A stretch of DNA of 64,000 bases from Oscillospiraceae bacterium (GTDB lineage: Bacteria; Bacillota; Clostridia; Oscillospirales; Ruminococcaceae). The notes beneath the pieces were generated by a model. That model did not search any database. It had not been told where the DNA came from and saw only the letters and a program-made list of their open reading frames with translations. The stretch lies in contig CAADVD010000038.1 in the NCBI GenBank assembly GCA_900752435.1, positions 1 through 64,000 on the forward strand. The letters are read 5' to 3'. Of the stretch, positions 1 to 8,661 are shown one piece after another; within the stretch, counting starts at the first letter, position 1, and each line of letters begins with the position of its first letter. A program made the translations under genes and the position numbers.

Positions 1-358
1 CCTCAACCGCCGTCACGCCATACCGCTTCAACCGCATCAGCGCGTCCTCTTCCACCGCATCCGGTCGAGTGGATACGCGAATGCCCTTGAAGCCGTATCG
101 TTTGACAAATTCCTGCGCGACCTGCAGCAGCGCTTCCTGATAATCCGCATCCACCGCCGTAAAACTGCCGCCAAAAAAGGCAATTTCCGTTTCACTTTTA
201 TCATTGCGCAATTCTCGGACAGCCTGCTGAAGCACTGCACGAACTTCTTCCGGTGCAGGCGCTTTTCCCTGTCCGGTGATAGTCTTCTGGTTGCAGAAAC
301 TGCACTGATGCGGACACCCTAAATGCGGAATAAAAATGGAGATATTGCTATGTTTCAT
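1..358 (-). CDS. Radical SAM protein, Elp3-like (N-terminal part, cut by window edge)
   Basis: This is the first ~119 residues of a radical SAM enzyme; the rest lies left of position 1. I translated it by hand from an ATG at 358. Residues 15-22 read CPHQCSFC, the CX3CX2C cluster motif that binds the 4Fe-4S centre and S-adenosylmethionine. A GG-containing segment (FFGGSF) follows near residue 60, as expected for the SAM-binding strand. The start overlaps the end of rnc by 11 bases, so the two are translationally close and co-transcribed. In many clostridia a radical SAM gene of this type sits between rnc and smc; that context is from general knowledge. The substrate cannot be told from this fragment. 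Confidence 0.85.
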   Translation of the reverse strand, partial: MKHSNISIFIPHLGCPHQCSFCNQKTITGQGKAPAPEEVRAVLQQAVRELRNDKSETEIAFFGGSFTAVDADYQEALLQVAQEFVKRYGFKGIRVSTRPDAVEEDALMRLKRYGVTAVE

Positions 359-1028
359 AGCCCATCAACGCAAGCGCTTCGCGTGCCGCCACCTGTTCGG
401 CCTGCTTTTTGCTGCGGCCTTCTCCAACACCGATGACGTTGGAGTTCAAATGTACTTCCACAATAAAGGTTTTGTTGTGATCCGGCCCTTTTTCGCCGAC
501 GATCACATATTCGATTTTTTCTTCCTTGTTTTTCTGGATGATTTCCTGCAAGGCTGTTTTGTAATCGCTGACATACGTCACCTTTTCCACATCCAGCTCA
601 TCCGGCACAAAGCGCAGTACAAACCGTCTGGCTTCCTCCAGTCCGCCGTCAAGGTAGATGGAAGCAATCACCGCTTCAAACGCATCCGCCAAAATGGACG
701 GGCGTTCGCGGCCGCCGGTATTTTCCTCCCCCTTGCCGAGCACGAGATAATCGCCCAAATGAATGCGCTGTGCAAATTGATGCAAGCTCTTCTCGCACAC
801 TAAGGAAGCACGGAGCTTTGTAAGCTCCCCCTCCGGCAGATGGGTATAGTGTTCAAACAAATGCTGTGCCACAATGATGGACAGCACGGAATCGCCCAAA
901 AACTCCAGACGCTGGTTGTTTTTGATGTGCTTTCTGCCCTCGTTGACAAACGAAGAATGGGTCAGCGCCTCGTGCATAAGCTGTTTATTTTTATAGTGAT
1001 AGTGGATTCGATGTTCAAATTCCGTCAT
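348..1028 (-). CDS. rnc: Ribonuclease III
   Basis: Double-strand-specific endoribonuclease that processes rRNA precursors and structured mRNAs. The 226-residue length is normal. The N-terminal catalytic domain carries the signature RLEFLGDS at about residues 40-47, and the second acidic pair D117/E120 lies in ILADAFEAV. A double-stranded RNA-binding domain covers about 155-224 and ends with the KKQAEQVAA helix. The first residue of the signature is Gln39, where most family members (E. coli E38) have Glu; the essential E42 and D46 equivalents are kept. The start lies 11 bases downstream of plsX. The usual acpP gene between plsX and rnc is absent. Confidence 0.96.
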   Translation of the reverse strand: MTEFEHRIHYHYKNKQLMHEALTHSSFVNEGRKHIKNNQRLEFLGDSVLSIIVAQHLFEHYTHLPEGELTKLRASLVCEKSLHQFAQRIHLGDYLVLGKGEENTGGRERPSILADAFEAVIASIYLDGGLEEARRFVLRFVPDELDVEKVTYVSDYKTALQEIIQKNKEEKIEYVIVGEKGPDHNKTFIVEVHLNSNVIGVGEGRSKKQAEQVAAREALALMGYET

Positions 1029-1039
1029 GTTGCATCACC

Positions 1040-2050
1040 TCATTCTTTGACGGGATGTTCCGAAGGTTTCTGCATCGCGCGTGCAATCTCGCCGATAACG
1101 TCTTTTTCCGCATAATCCTTGGCTTGGCGAATGGCATTTTTAATCGCAAGGGCATCGGAGCTTCCATGCGCTTTAATCACTGGTTTTGCCGCTCCCATCA
1201 GCGGTGCGCCGCCGTATTCCTTGTAGTCCACGGACTTTTTAAATTTTTTCATGCCCTTCATGACCAGCAGGGCAGCCAGTTTTCCGCCAAAGCTGTTGAG
1301 AAAAATATCCTTTAAACCGCCCATTAAAAATTTTGCCAGTCCTTCGGTGAGCTTGAGCATCACATTGCCGGTAAAGCCATCCGTCACCACAACATCTGCC
1401 GCACCGAGCGGCACTTCACGGGCTTCGACGTTGCCCACAAAATTAAGGTCTGACTGTGTGAACAGCGCATAAGACTCCTTTTGCAAGTCCCTGCCCTTGG
1501 TTTCCTCCGTGCCGACATTGACCAAGCCAACACGCGGATTGGCCACATTCATAATTTTGTTCATATAGATGGTGCCCATCTGCGCGAACTGCAATAACAT
1601 TTCCGGACGGCATTCCAAATTGGCGCCGCCGTCAACCAACATAAAACAACCATTTTTACAGGGCATCACCGTAGCAATCGTCGGGCGTTTCACGCCTTTG
1701 ATGCGCTTGACAATCAGCGAGGCGCCCACCACAATTGCGCCGGTGCTTCCTGCGCTGACAAAAGCGTCCGCTTTGCCGTCCGCAACCAGCTTCATTGCCA
1801 CTGCCATTGACGAGTTTGCATGTTCTTTGACCAAACTGGTCGGATCATCGCACACCTCAATCACATCCTCAGTGTGCACAATGGTCATTTTATCTAGGCT
1901 GATTTGATGTTCCTTTGCCGTTTGCCGCAGGATTGTTTCATTTCCGGTGATGGTAATATCCACTCCGTATTCCTGAACCGCCAGCGCCGCACCCTCCAGT
2001 ACGGACAGCGGCGCATTGTCACCGCCAAAGCCATCCACAGCAATTCTCAT
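1040..2050 (-). CDS. plsX: Phosphate acyltransferase PlsX
   Basis: PlsX converts acyl-ACP to acyl-phosphate, the acyl donor for PlsY in phosphatidic acid synthesis; it is a peripheral membrane enzyme. The N-terminus MRIAVDGFGGDNAP is the family hallmark, followed by SAGSTGAIV and VDGGAN segments and VVTDGFTGNVMLK near residue 215. I chose ATG 2050 over the in-frame ATG at 2080 because it gives the conserved N-terminus directly and has AAAGGATG nine bases upstream. The product is 336 residues. It follows trmFO after about 90 bases with no terminator visible, and precedes rnc closely. Confidence 0.96.
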   Translation of the reverse strand: MRIAVDGFGGDNAPLSVLEGAALAVQEYGVDITITGNETILRQTAKEHQISLDKMTIVHTEDVIEVCDDPTSLVKEHANSSMAVAMKLVADGKADAFVSAGSTGAIVVGASLIVKRIKGVKRPTIATVMPCKNGCFMLVDGGANLECRPEMLLQFAQMGTIYMNKIMNVANPRVGLVNVGTEETKGRDLQKESYALFTQSDLNFVGNVEAREVPLGAADVVVTDGFTGNVMLKLTEGLAKFLMGGLKDIFLNSFGGKLAALLVMKGMKKFKKSVDYKEYGGAPLMGAAKPVIKAHGSSDALAIKNAIRQAKDYAEKDVIGEIARAMQKPSEHPVKE

Positions 2051-2137
2051 TGATTCAATCATCCTTTCCATCGGAAGCATTCGATTCGGTGTACCAAACC
2101 GCGCTTCACGGGTTTCTGTATCTGTGCCGTCTTATGA

Positions 2138-3454
2138 TTATGCGTTAAGCGCCTGACGCAGAGCATTCAGCGCCGTTTCCGCAATTTTTTGATAGCGCAG
2201 TTTTTTGTCGCGAATGTGTTCGGGAAGACTTGGCAAAATGCCCATATTGCTGCCCATCGGCTGAAAGTTTTCGACTGTCTCGTCACTGATGTACAAGCTC
2301 AATGCACCGAGCATCGTTTCTTTCGGCAAATCCAGCAACGGTTTTTCATCCAGCAGACGTGCAATGTTATAACCCACATAGATACCGCTGGCCGCACTTT
2401 CCACATAGCCCTCTACACCGGTGATTTGTCCGGCAAAGAAGATGTTCGGATTGCTCTTTAAGCGAAAATGCCGGTCGAGCAGTTTCGGACTATTTAAAAA
2501 AGTATTGCGGTGCATCACGCCGTAGCGGTAAAACTCTGCATTCTGCAAGCCCGGAATCATTGAAAACACGCGCTTTTGTTCGCCCCATTTGAGGTTGGTC
2601 TGAAAACCGACGATGTTGTACATCGTACCTTCGCGGTTTTCCTTGCGCAATTGCACGCACGCCCACGGACGGTGGCCGGTTGCCGGATTAATAAGCCCCA
2701 TTGGTTTAAGCGGTCCGAAACGAATGGCATCCAGTCCGCGTTTGGCGAGAACCTCCACTGGCATACAGCCCTCGTACACCTTGAAATCGCGTTTGTCCAG
2801 CTCCTTGAGCGGTGCGGACTCCGCATGGATGAGCGCATCATGAAAGCGCTCATACTCCTCTTTGTTCATCGGGCAATTGAGGTAATCGTCGCCGTCACCC
2901 TTGCCGTAGCGCGACGCCGCAAACGCAATGGAGCGGTCAATGCTCTCTGCGGATACGATAGGCGCGGCCGCGTCAAAAAAGCTGAGCTGTTTTTCGTGCA
3001 CCAGCTCCTGAATGGTTTTGGCGAGCGCATCCGATGTCAGCGGTCCGGAAGCCACCACCACGATGCCGTCCGGCAACGTGGTCACTTCTTCTTCCACCAC
3101 GCGAATATTCGGGTGGTTTTTGATTTTCTCGGTGATGTAATCGGAAAACTGCGTCCGATCCACCGCCAGCGCACCGCCAGCCGGAACAGCACACTGCGCC
3201 GCGCTTTCCATCGTCAGCGAACCCAACATGCGCATTTCTTCTTTCAGCAGACCAGCCGCCGATTCCACGCGCATGGCCTTGAGCGAATTGGAGCAAACCA
3301 GCTCCGCAAAGCCCGGATAATGGTGCGCCGGTGTGTATTTCTGCGGCTTCATTTCGTACAAATCCACCGCAATTCCCTTGTTCGCCATCTGCCATGCGGC
3401 CTCGCATCCGGCAAGCCCTGCGCCGATGACGCTCACTTTTCTATTCTGAAGCAT
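2138..3454 (-). CDS. trmFO: tRNA (uracil-54-C5) methyltransferase TrmFO, folate/FAD dependent
   Basis: Makes ribothymidine at tRNA position 54 using methylenetetrahydrofolate and FAD, the pathway typical of Firmicutes. The N-terminus has the FAD dinucleotide motif VIGAGLAGCEAAW. Family segments follow: ELVCSNSLKAMR, CPMNKEEYERFHDAL, and FAGQITGVEGYVESAA near residue 345. Two in-frame ATGs exist (3475 and 3454). I prefer 3454, which gives 438 residues starting just before the FAD motif; AAAAGG lies about 12 bases upstream. Either start overlaps the end of topA, so the two genes are translationally coupled. Confidence 0.95.
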   Translation of the reverse strand: MLQNRKVSVIGAGLAGCEAAWQMANKGIAVDLYEMKPQKYTPAHHYPGFAELVCSNSLKAMRVESAAGLLKEEMRMLGSLTMESAAQCAVPAGGALAVDRTQFSDYITEKIKNHPNIRVVEEEVTTLPDGIVVVASGPLTSDALAKTIQELVHEKQLSFFDAAAPIVSAESIDRSIAFAASRYGKGDGDDYLNCPMNKEEYERFHDALIHAESAPLKELDKRDFKVYEGCMPVEVLAKRGLDAIRFGPLKPMGLINPATGHRPWACVQLRKENREGTMYNIVGFQTNLKWGEQKRVFSMIPGLQNAEFYRYGVMHRNTFLNSPKLLDRHFRLKSNPNIFFAGQITGVEGYVESAASGIYVGYNIARLLDEKPLLDLPKETMLGALSLYISDETVENFQPMGSNMGILPSLPEHIRDKKLRYQKIAETALNALRQALNA

Positions 3455-5693
3455 CTGCTTTGTTTTCCTTTTCATAGCCGCATTGCTCGTTGGAGCAATA
3501 AATTTTTCCGTTGCGGCCTGCTTTTTTGAGCAGGGTTTTGCCGCAGTTTGGGCATTTGTCCTTGGTCGGCGTATCCCATGTCATGTAGGTGCAGTTCGGA
3601 TAATTGCCACAGCCGAAGAATTTTTTGCCCTTCTTGGACTTCTTCTCGACAATTTTGCCGCCGCAGAGCGGACATTCGCCGCCCGTTTCTGTGACGATTT
3701 TTTTGGTGTTCTTGCATTCCGGATAGCCCGGGCATGCTAGAAATTTGCCAAATCGTCCCACTTTGACGACCATCTGCCGTCCGCACAGTTCGCAGACCTC
3801 GTCGGTCACTTCGTCCGGCAACACGATTTTTTCATCGCCGATGTTTTTCTCTGCTTCTTCCAGCGCATGAGCAAAATCACGATAGAACAGCCGCAGGGTG
3901 TCCTTCCAGTTTTCCTCGCCAGATTCGATTTTGTCGAGATCGGTTTCCATGTTCGCCGTAAAGTCCACGTCCACAAATTCGTGGAAATGCTCTTTAATCA
4001 GCTTGGTGGTCACTTCGCCGAGTGTAGTCGGTACCAGTTGTTTGCCCTCGCGCTCAATGTAGTTGCGCGCAATGACGGTGGTGATGGTGGGCGAATAGGT
4101 GCTCGGACGGCCAATTCCGTTTTCTTCCAGCGTTTTGATGAGGGAGGCTTCGGTGTAGCGCGCCGGCGGCTGGGTAAAGTGCTGACTGCCATCGATTTTC
4201 TGAAGCTTCAAAAGCTCCTGCTCCTGCAATTTCGGCAGCATGCCCACATCCTGCGTTTCCTCGTCTTTGCCCTCCTCGTACAGCACGGTAAAGCCGTCAA
4301 ATTCCACAGAATAGCCGGAAGCCTTGAAGGTATAGGAATTTGCATCGATGGTGGCCTGCACGGTGTTGAGCAGACAGTCGGCCATCTGGCTGGCGGTAAA
4401 GCGCTCCCAGACCAGTTTGTAGATTTTATACTGGTCGGCGGTTAAGCTGTCCTTTGCCATTGCCGGTGTGATGGACGGTGTGGTCGGACGAATCGCTTCG
4501 TGGCCGTCCTGTGCATTGGATTTGGTCTTATAGGTACGCGGCGCAGCTGGGAGATAGCGTTCTCCGTATTTTTCCGTGATGTACTCCTTGGCGGCGGTTT
4601 TCGCTTCGTCGGACAAGCGCAGGGAGTCGGTTCTCATGTAGGTAATCAGACCGAGCGTGCCGTAGCCCTCGACGTCCACGCCTTCGTACAGTTCCTGCGC
4701 CGCTTTCATCGTGCGGCGGGACTGGAAGCCGAGCTTTCGGGAGGCTTCCTGCTGGAGAGTGGAGGTGATGAACGGCGGTGCGGGCGATTTTTTGCGCGTA
4801 CCGGTTTTGATGCTCTGCACCACATAGGACGCATTTTCAATGGCCGCTAAAATTTGGTCGCTCTCTTCCTTGTTTTTCAGTTCGATTTTTTTGCCGTCCT
4901 TGCCGTAAAATTTGGCGGTAAAGGTGCGCTTGTTTACCGGAATCGTCGGGTCGTTTTCGGAAGTCAGACGCGCTTCTATCGTCCAGTATTCCTGCGGAAC
5001 GAACGCGCGGATTTCATTTTCACGATCCACAATCAGGCTCACCACGACCGACTGCACACGTCCAGCGGAAAGGCCGCGGCGAATTTTTTTCCACAAAATC
5101 GGACTCAATTTATAACCCACCAAGCGATCCAAAATGCGGCGCGTTTGCTGGGCGTTGATGAGATCCATGTCCAACTGACGCGGCGCTGCCATGCCGTTTT
5201 GCACGCCAGTTTTGGTGATTTCGTTGAACGTCACGCGGTTTTGCGCGTCTTCATCCAAATTGAGCAGCTTGGACAAATGCCAGCTGATGGCTTCTCCCTC
5301 GCGGTCAGGGTCGGTTGCAAGATAGACAGTCTTGCTCTTTTTCGCTTCTTCTTTCAGCATTTTGATGGTCTTGGACTGTGTGCGGATGTTGATGTACTGC
5401 GGTTCAAAATCGTTTTCCACGTCCACACCCAATTTGCTCTTTGGCAAGTCGCGGATGTGCCCCATGGAAGCGACAACCTCATAGCCGCGGCCAAGGTACT
5501 TTTTGATGGTTTTTGCTTTGGCCGGAGACTCTACGATGACGAGTTTGCGCGTTGGAGCGCTCTTTTTCTTCGTTGTTTTTTTCGCTGTGGACTTTTTGGC
5601 TGTCGTTTTTTTCGTTGATGTTTTCTTTGTTGTCGTTTCTTTCGCGGCTGTCGCGGTGGTTTCTTCGATTGCTTCTATTTTTTCTGTTGCCAT
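3441..5693 (-). CDS. topA: DNA topoisomerase I
   Basis: Type IA topoisomerase that relaxes negative supercoils. The Toprim domain starts near residue 50 with VIVESPAKAKTI (catalytic Glu55) and has DPDRE at 128-132. The active-site tyrosine is Tyr352 in TYMRTDS. Three C-terminal four-cysteine zinc modules follow, each CxxC...C(x4-5)C, in the last ~120 residues. The total is 750 residues. An unusual 48-residue N-terminal tail, rich in Lys, Thr and Ala with repeated KKT/KKS units, precedes the Toprim domain. AAGGTGAT is the likely ribosome-binding site. The gene lies between dprA (54 bases upstream) and trmFO (overlapping), a common Firmicutes order. Confidence 0.97.
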   Translation of the reverse strand: MATEKIEAIEETTATAAKETTTKKTSTKKTTAKKSTAKKTTKKKSAPTRKLVIVESPAKAKTIKKYLGRGYEVVASMGHIRDLPKSKLGVDVENDFEPQYINIRTQSKTIKMLKEEAKKSKTVYLATDPDREGEAISWHLSKLLNLDEDAQNRVTFNEITKTGVQNGMAAPRQLDMDLINAQQTRRILDRLVGYKLSPILWKKIRRGLSAGRVQSVVVSLIVDRENEIRAFVPQEYWTIEARLTSENDPTIPVNKRTFTAKFYGKDGKKIELKNKEESDQILAAIENASYVVQSIKTGTRKKSPAPPFITSTLQQEASRKLGFQSRRTMKAAQELYEGVDVEGYGTLGLITYMRTDSLRLSDEAKTAAKEYITEKYGERYLPAAPRTYKTKSNAQDGHEAIRPTTPSITPAMAKDSLTADQYKIYKLVWERFTASQMADCLLNTVQATIDANSYTFKASGYSVEFDGFTVLYEEGKDEETQDVGMLPKLQEQELLKLQKIDGSQHFTQPPARYTEASLIKTLEENGIGRPSTYSPTITTVIARNYIEREGKQLVPTTLGEVTTKLIKEHFHEFVDVDFTANMETDLDKIESGEENWKDTLRLFYRDFAHALEEAEKNIGDEKIVLPDEVTDEVCELCGRQMVVKVGRFGKFLACPGYPECKNTKKIVTETGGECPLCGGKIVEKKSKKGKKFFGCGNYPNCTYMTWDTPTKDKCPNCGKTLLKKAGRNGKIYCSNEQCGYEKENKADASE

Positions 5694-5747
5694 GTTTCTT
5701 GATCACCTTGTATTTCTATATTCATCGTGCGCTTGGAAGCACACGCC

Positions 5748-6992
5748 TTATTGACTTTCTTTTAGCCGTACATTGGCCGCCCGCTGATAGCGGTTTCCGG
5801 CCAAGGACGTGACGTAACCGGCAATTTCCAGCTCTGTGAGTGCGGAAAGCACCAGATACATGGGCAGTTCCGATTTGGTTACCAGATCGTCGATCATTTG
5901 CGGCGCATCGGTCAGCAGATGGAAGATTTTTTTATAGTCTTCACCAAATGTTTCATCCCATTCCAGCTCTGTGACGGCTGGTTGATCCGTTGGGACTTTC
6001 TCATCTTTGTGCTGAAACCGCTGTGCCTGCTGGTGAGCACGCTTCGCTTTGGGCTGGGACGGCGCTTTTTGGGTGCGGAATGCCTCCAAAATCGCGTCCG
6101 AATCCAGCTTATGGGGATAATCCGACAGATATTCAAATAAAACGTCCTGCGCGGAAAAAACCGGAATCGCACCGTCACGCAGGTACTTGGCTACACCGGT
6201 ATAACGCGCATCAAAAATATCATGCGGCGGCAGGCAAAAGACATCCTTTCCCTGTTCGATGGCGTGTTCGGCCGTGATGAGCGCACCGCTTTTTTGAGGG
6301 GCTTCCGTCACCAGCACACCCAGACTCAACGCGGAAATGATGCGGTTGCGCACCGGAAACAGTTGTCCGCTCGGACGAGTGCCGGGCGGAAATTCGCTGA
6401 TGAGTGCGCCGTCTTTTAAAATACGGCGCTTGAGGTCGCGGTTTTCCGCCGGATAGTTGATGTCCAGCCCGCATCCCAGTACGCCGATGGTGCGGCCGCC
6501 TGCTTGCAGCGCACCGCCGTGCGCGGCGGCGTCAATGCCAACGGCACAGCCGCTTACAATGGTCAAACCGGCTTCGGCCAATTGGCGGCACAGGGTTTCC
6601 GTTGCATAAGCGCCATAGGAAGAGGCGGTACGCGTACCCACCACAGCCAAGGCTGGCTCGTAGTCAATGTCGCCCAGCTTACCCAGCACATAAAGCACCA
6701 TTGGTGCACCGAAAATATTGCGCAGACGCGCTGGGTATGCGTCCGAATGAAACGCAATTACCTGAATGTTCTTGCGCGTACAGTCGGCTAAAATTTCTTC
6801 CGCACGCGACAACGAAGTATGCCGCAAGGCATTCAATTGTTCTTCATTTAAGATGTTCAAATGACGGAGGGCGTCCTCCTCCGCTTCATAAATGTCCTTT
6901 GGTGAAGCAAAATGCTCCAATAATTTTCTGGGCTGTTCACTGCCATAGGAAAATGCCTGTGACAGCCAGACCCAATAACTCAATTCGTTCAT
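5748..6992 (-). CDS. dprA: DNA-processing protein DprA
   Basis: DprA binds incoming single-stranded DNA and loads RecA during natural transformation. The 414-residue product has a short N-terminal helical region, a Rossmann-like core with AVVGTRTASSYG and IVSGCAVGIDAAAHGGAL, then GCGLDINYPAEN and a C-terminal winged-helix domain (about 335-410), joined by a charged linker rich in Lys and Gln. I prefer ATG 6992 (MNELSYWVW) over 7010 because GGGGTG lies about 11 bases upstream. It is the first gene of a dprA-topA-trmFO-plsX-rnc string. DprA is widespread in non-competent species, so it does not by itself show competence. Confidence 0.93.
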   Translation of the reverse strand: MNELSYWVWLSQAFSYGSEQPRKLLEHFASPKDIYEAEEDALRHLNILNEEQLNALRHTSLSRAEEILADCTRKNIQVIAFHSDAYPARLRNIFGAPMVLYVLGKLGDIDYEPALAVVGTRTASSYGAYATETLCRQLAEAGLTIVSGCAVGIDAAAHGGALQAGGRTIGVLGCGLDINYPAENRDLKRRILKDGALISEFPPGTRPSGQLFPVRNRIISALSLGVLVTEAPQKSGALITAEHAIEQGKDVFCLPPHDIFDARYTGVAKYLRDGAIPVFSAQDVLFEYLSDYPHKLDSDAILEAFRTQKAPSQPKAKRAHQQAQRFQHKDEKVPTDQPAVTELEWDETFGEDYKKIFHLLTDAPQMIDDLVTKSELPMYLVLSALTELEIAGYVTSLAGNRYQRAANVRLKESQ

Positions 6993-7046
6993 TTCGACAC
7001 AACACCCCAAAGCTTGCTTGTTTTATTGTATTCGTATGTTCTGTCG

Positions 7047-7904
7047 TTACCACATCATTTCCCACATGAGAATGCCCGCCGCCATGCTGGCGTTAAGCGA
7101 TTCTGCGTTGCCCTGCATTGCGATGGTCACGGTCTGCGTGCAGGCGGCTATCACTTCCTGCGGCAGACCGTTGCCCTCGTTGCCGATGACAACGATGCTG
7201 TTGGGCGGAAATTGGATGCTGACCAAGGATGGCGCACCGGCATCCAGCACGGCGGCATAGGTGGTGAAGCGCTTGCTTAAGTTCTGCAAATCGGCGCAGG
7301 TGTCCTCGCTCTGGTAAATCTTCACGCGGAAGACCGCACCCATGCTGGCGCGCAGTACTTTTAGGCTGTAGCGGTCGCAGGTGTTTTTGGAAACAATCAC
7401 GCCGTCTAAACCCAATGCTTCCGCCGTGCGCAAAATCGTACCCACGTTGCCGGTGTCCTGTAATTGTTCTAAAAAAATGTATTTTCCAGAGGAAATTTCG
7501 TTTTCCTGAAAAAGGCGCGTTTCCAACTCACCGTCTTTTCCATTGTTTTCTATTGTAGCGAATTCGTGCGGTTTGTCAAGCATTTTGCATACGGCAAATA
7601 GGCCCTGCGCGTTTCCGGTCAGAGTCATTTTGTGTTCCAAATCCTCGGTAATCGTGTAGATTTTGGCGTGTTTTGCGTTGTCCTGCGTTCGGTCAAAAAG
7701 CCTTTGTAATGCCGCATAGTGTTTGGTCAGACTAGGCTGCGTTACAAAAACCTTTTCAAAAATTACGCCCGATTGCAGTGCTTCCTGGACAAGCTTAGCA
7801 CTTTCAATCACATACATGCCCTGCTTTTCACGAAATGCCCGGGATTCGCGCAGCTTGACGTATTCTTTGATTGCGCGGTTATCCCTTGAAGTGATGGACT
7901 CCAT
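7047..7904 (-). CDS. SpoU/TrmH-family RNA 2'-O-ribose methyltransferase
   Basis: SPOUT-class S-adenosylmethionine-dependent RNA methyltransferase. All three SpoU motifs are present: motif 1 around GNVGTILRTAEALG, motif 2 VIGNEGNGLP, and motif 3 SLNASMAAGILMWE at the C-terminus, which forms the trefoil knot. An N-terminal substrate-binding domain covers about residues 1-100. I start it at ATG 7904, preceded by AGGGAAG. The longer reading from 8048 would run through the end of rplT and has no conserved sequence. It lies downstream of infC-rpmI-rplT, where clostridia often carry such a gene. The target could be 23S rRNA or tRNA. Confidence 0.9.
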   Translation of the reverse strand: MESITSRDNRAIKEYVKLRESRAFREKQGMYVIESAKLVQEALQSGVIFEKVFVTQPSLTKHYAALQRLFDRTQDNAKHAKIYTITEDLEHKMTLTGNAQGLFAVCKMLDKPHEFATIENNGKDGELETRLFQENEISSGKYIFLEQLQDTGNVGTILRTAEALGLDGVIVSKNTCDRYSLKVLRASMGAVFRVKIYQSEDTCADLQNLSKRFTTYAAVLDAGAPSLVSIQFPPNSIVVIGNEGNGLPQEVIAACTQTVTIAMQGNAESLNASMAAGILMWEMMW

Positions 7905-7983
7905 CCGCTTCCCTGCCTTTCTTTTTCGCTTGGAATACGAAAACACGCCCGAGTCGTTGTGACGCGGGCGTATTGGTCGATTC

Positions 7984-8340
7984 TTATTGTAAAGCAGCTT
8001 TTGCTTTTTCGCAAAGCGTTGTGAAAGCAGCAGCGTCGTTCGCAGCAATCTCAGACAGCATTTTGCGGTTGAGGTTGATGTTGGCTTTTTTCAGGCCGTT
8101 CATGAACGTGGAGTAGTTCATGCCGTTCATTTTGCAGCCGGCAGAAATTCTGGTAATCCAGAGCTGACGGAAGTTGCGTTTTTTCTGTTTACGTCCGATA
8201 TATGCATATTGACCGGATTTCATTACTGCTTCTTTTGCAGTTTTAAAGAGTTTGCTTTTGCCGCCCCAGTAACCTTTTGCCAGTTTCAGGACTTTATTTC
8301 TTCTCTTGCGAGTAGCCATTGCTCCTTTTACACGAGCCAT
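7984..8340 (-). CDS. rplT: Ribosomal protein L20
   Basis: Large-subunit assembly protein, 118 residues, the usual length. It begins MARVKGAMATRKRRNKVL and has the family segment YAYIGRKQKKRNFRQLWI with a C-terminal globular domain. It is the third gene of infC-rpmI-rplT. In Bacillus subtilis L20 represses this operon by binding the leader RNA and promoting termination. The leader of this operon, 9184-9375, has a structure compatible with that, which is an inference. Confidence 0.98.
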   Translation of the reverse strand: MARVKGAMATRKRRNKVLKLAKGYWGGKSKLFKTAKEAVMKSGQYAYIGRKQKKRNFRQLWITRISAGCKMNGMNYSTFMNGLKKANINLNRKMLSEIAANDAAAFTTLCEKAKAALQ

Positions 8341-8395
8341 AGTATTTTACCTCCAGTGTATTTATTTGTGCATTGCGCACAGATTCAAGTTGGAA

Positions 8396-8593
8396 TTATT
8401 TGTACGGAATCAGCTGTTTGATTGCAGCAACGTTGGTTTTGTCCGCATAAGCTGCTTTGCGCAAGCCTCTTTTACGCTTGGTGGTTTTCTTGTTCAGAAT
8501 GTGGGATTTAAACGCATGAGCGCGTTTTACTTTTCCGTTTTTGCTCAGTTTAAAACGTTTTTTTGCACCACTGTGTGTTTTCACTTTAGGCAT
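8396..8593 (-). CDS. rpmI: Ribosomal protein L35
   Basis: Small basic protein of the large ribosomal subunit, 65 residues, standard length. It begins MPKVKTHSGAKKRFKLS and contains the family stretch HILNKKTTKRKRGLR. It sits between infC (68 bases upstream) and rplT (55 bases downstream) in the conserved order. AAGGAGGA just upstream of the ATG is a strong ribosome-binding site. Confidence 0.98.
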   Translation of the reverse strand: MPKVKTHSGAKKRFKLSKNGKVKRAHAFKSHILNKKTTKRKRGLRKAAYADKTNVAAIKQLIPYK

Positions 8594-8661
8594 TTTAAAA
8601 TCCTCCTTAATTCGTCATTGAGTGAAAGCTGAACCAGCCAGCACTCAACAAGTTGTTTTCA

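Noticed and set aside
2576..3529. A 317-codon plus-strand reading frame opposite trmFO
   Set aside because: Its translation shows no family motif, while the opposite strand encodes a full, well-conserved TrmFO; it is an antisense shadow in GC-rich DNA.
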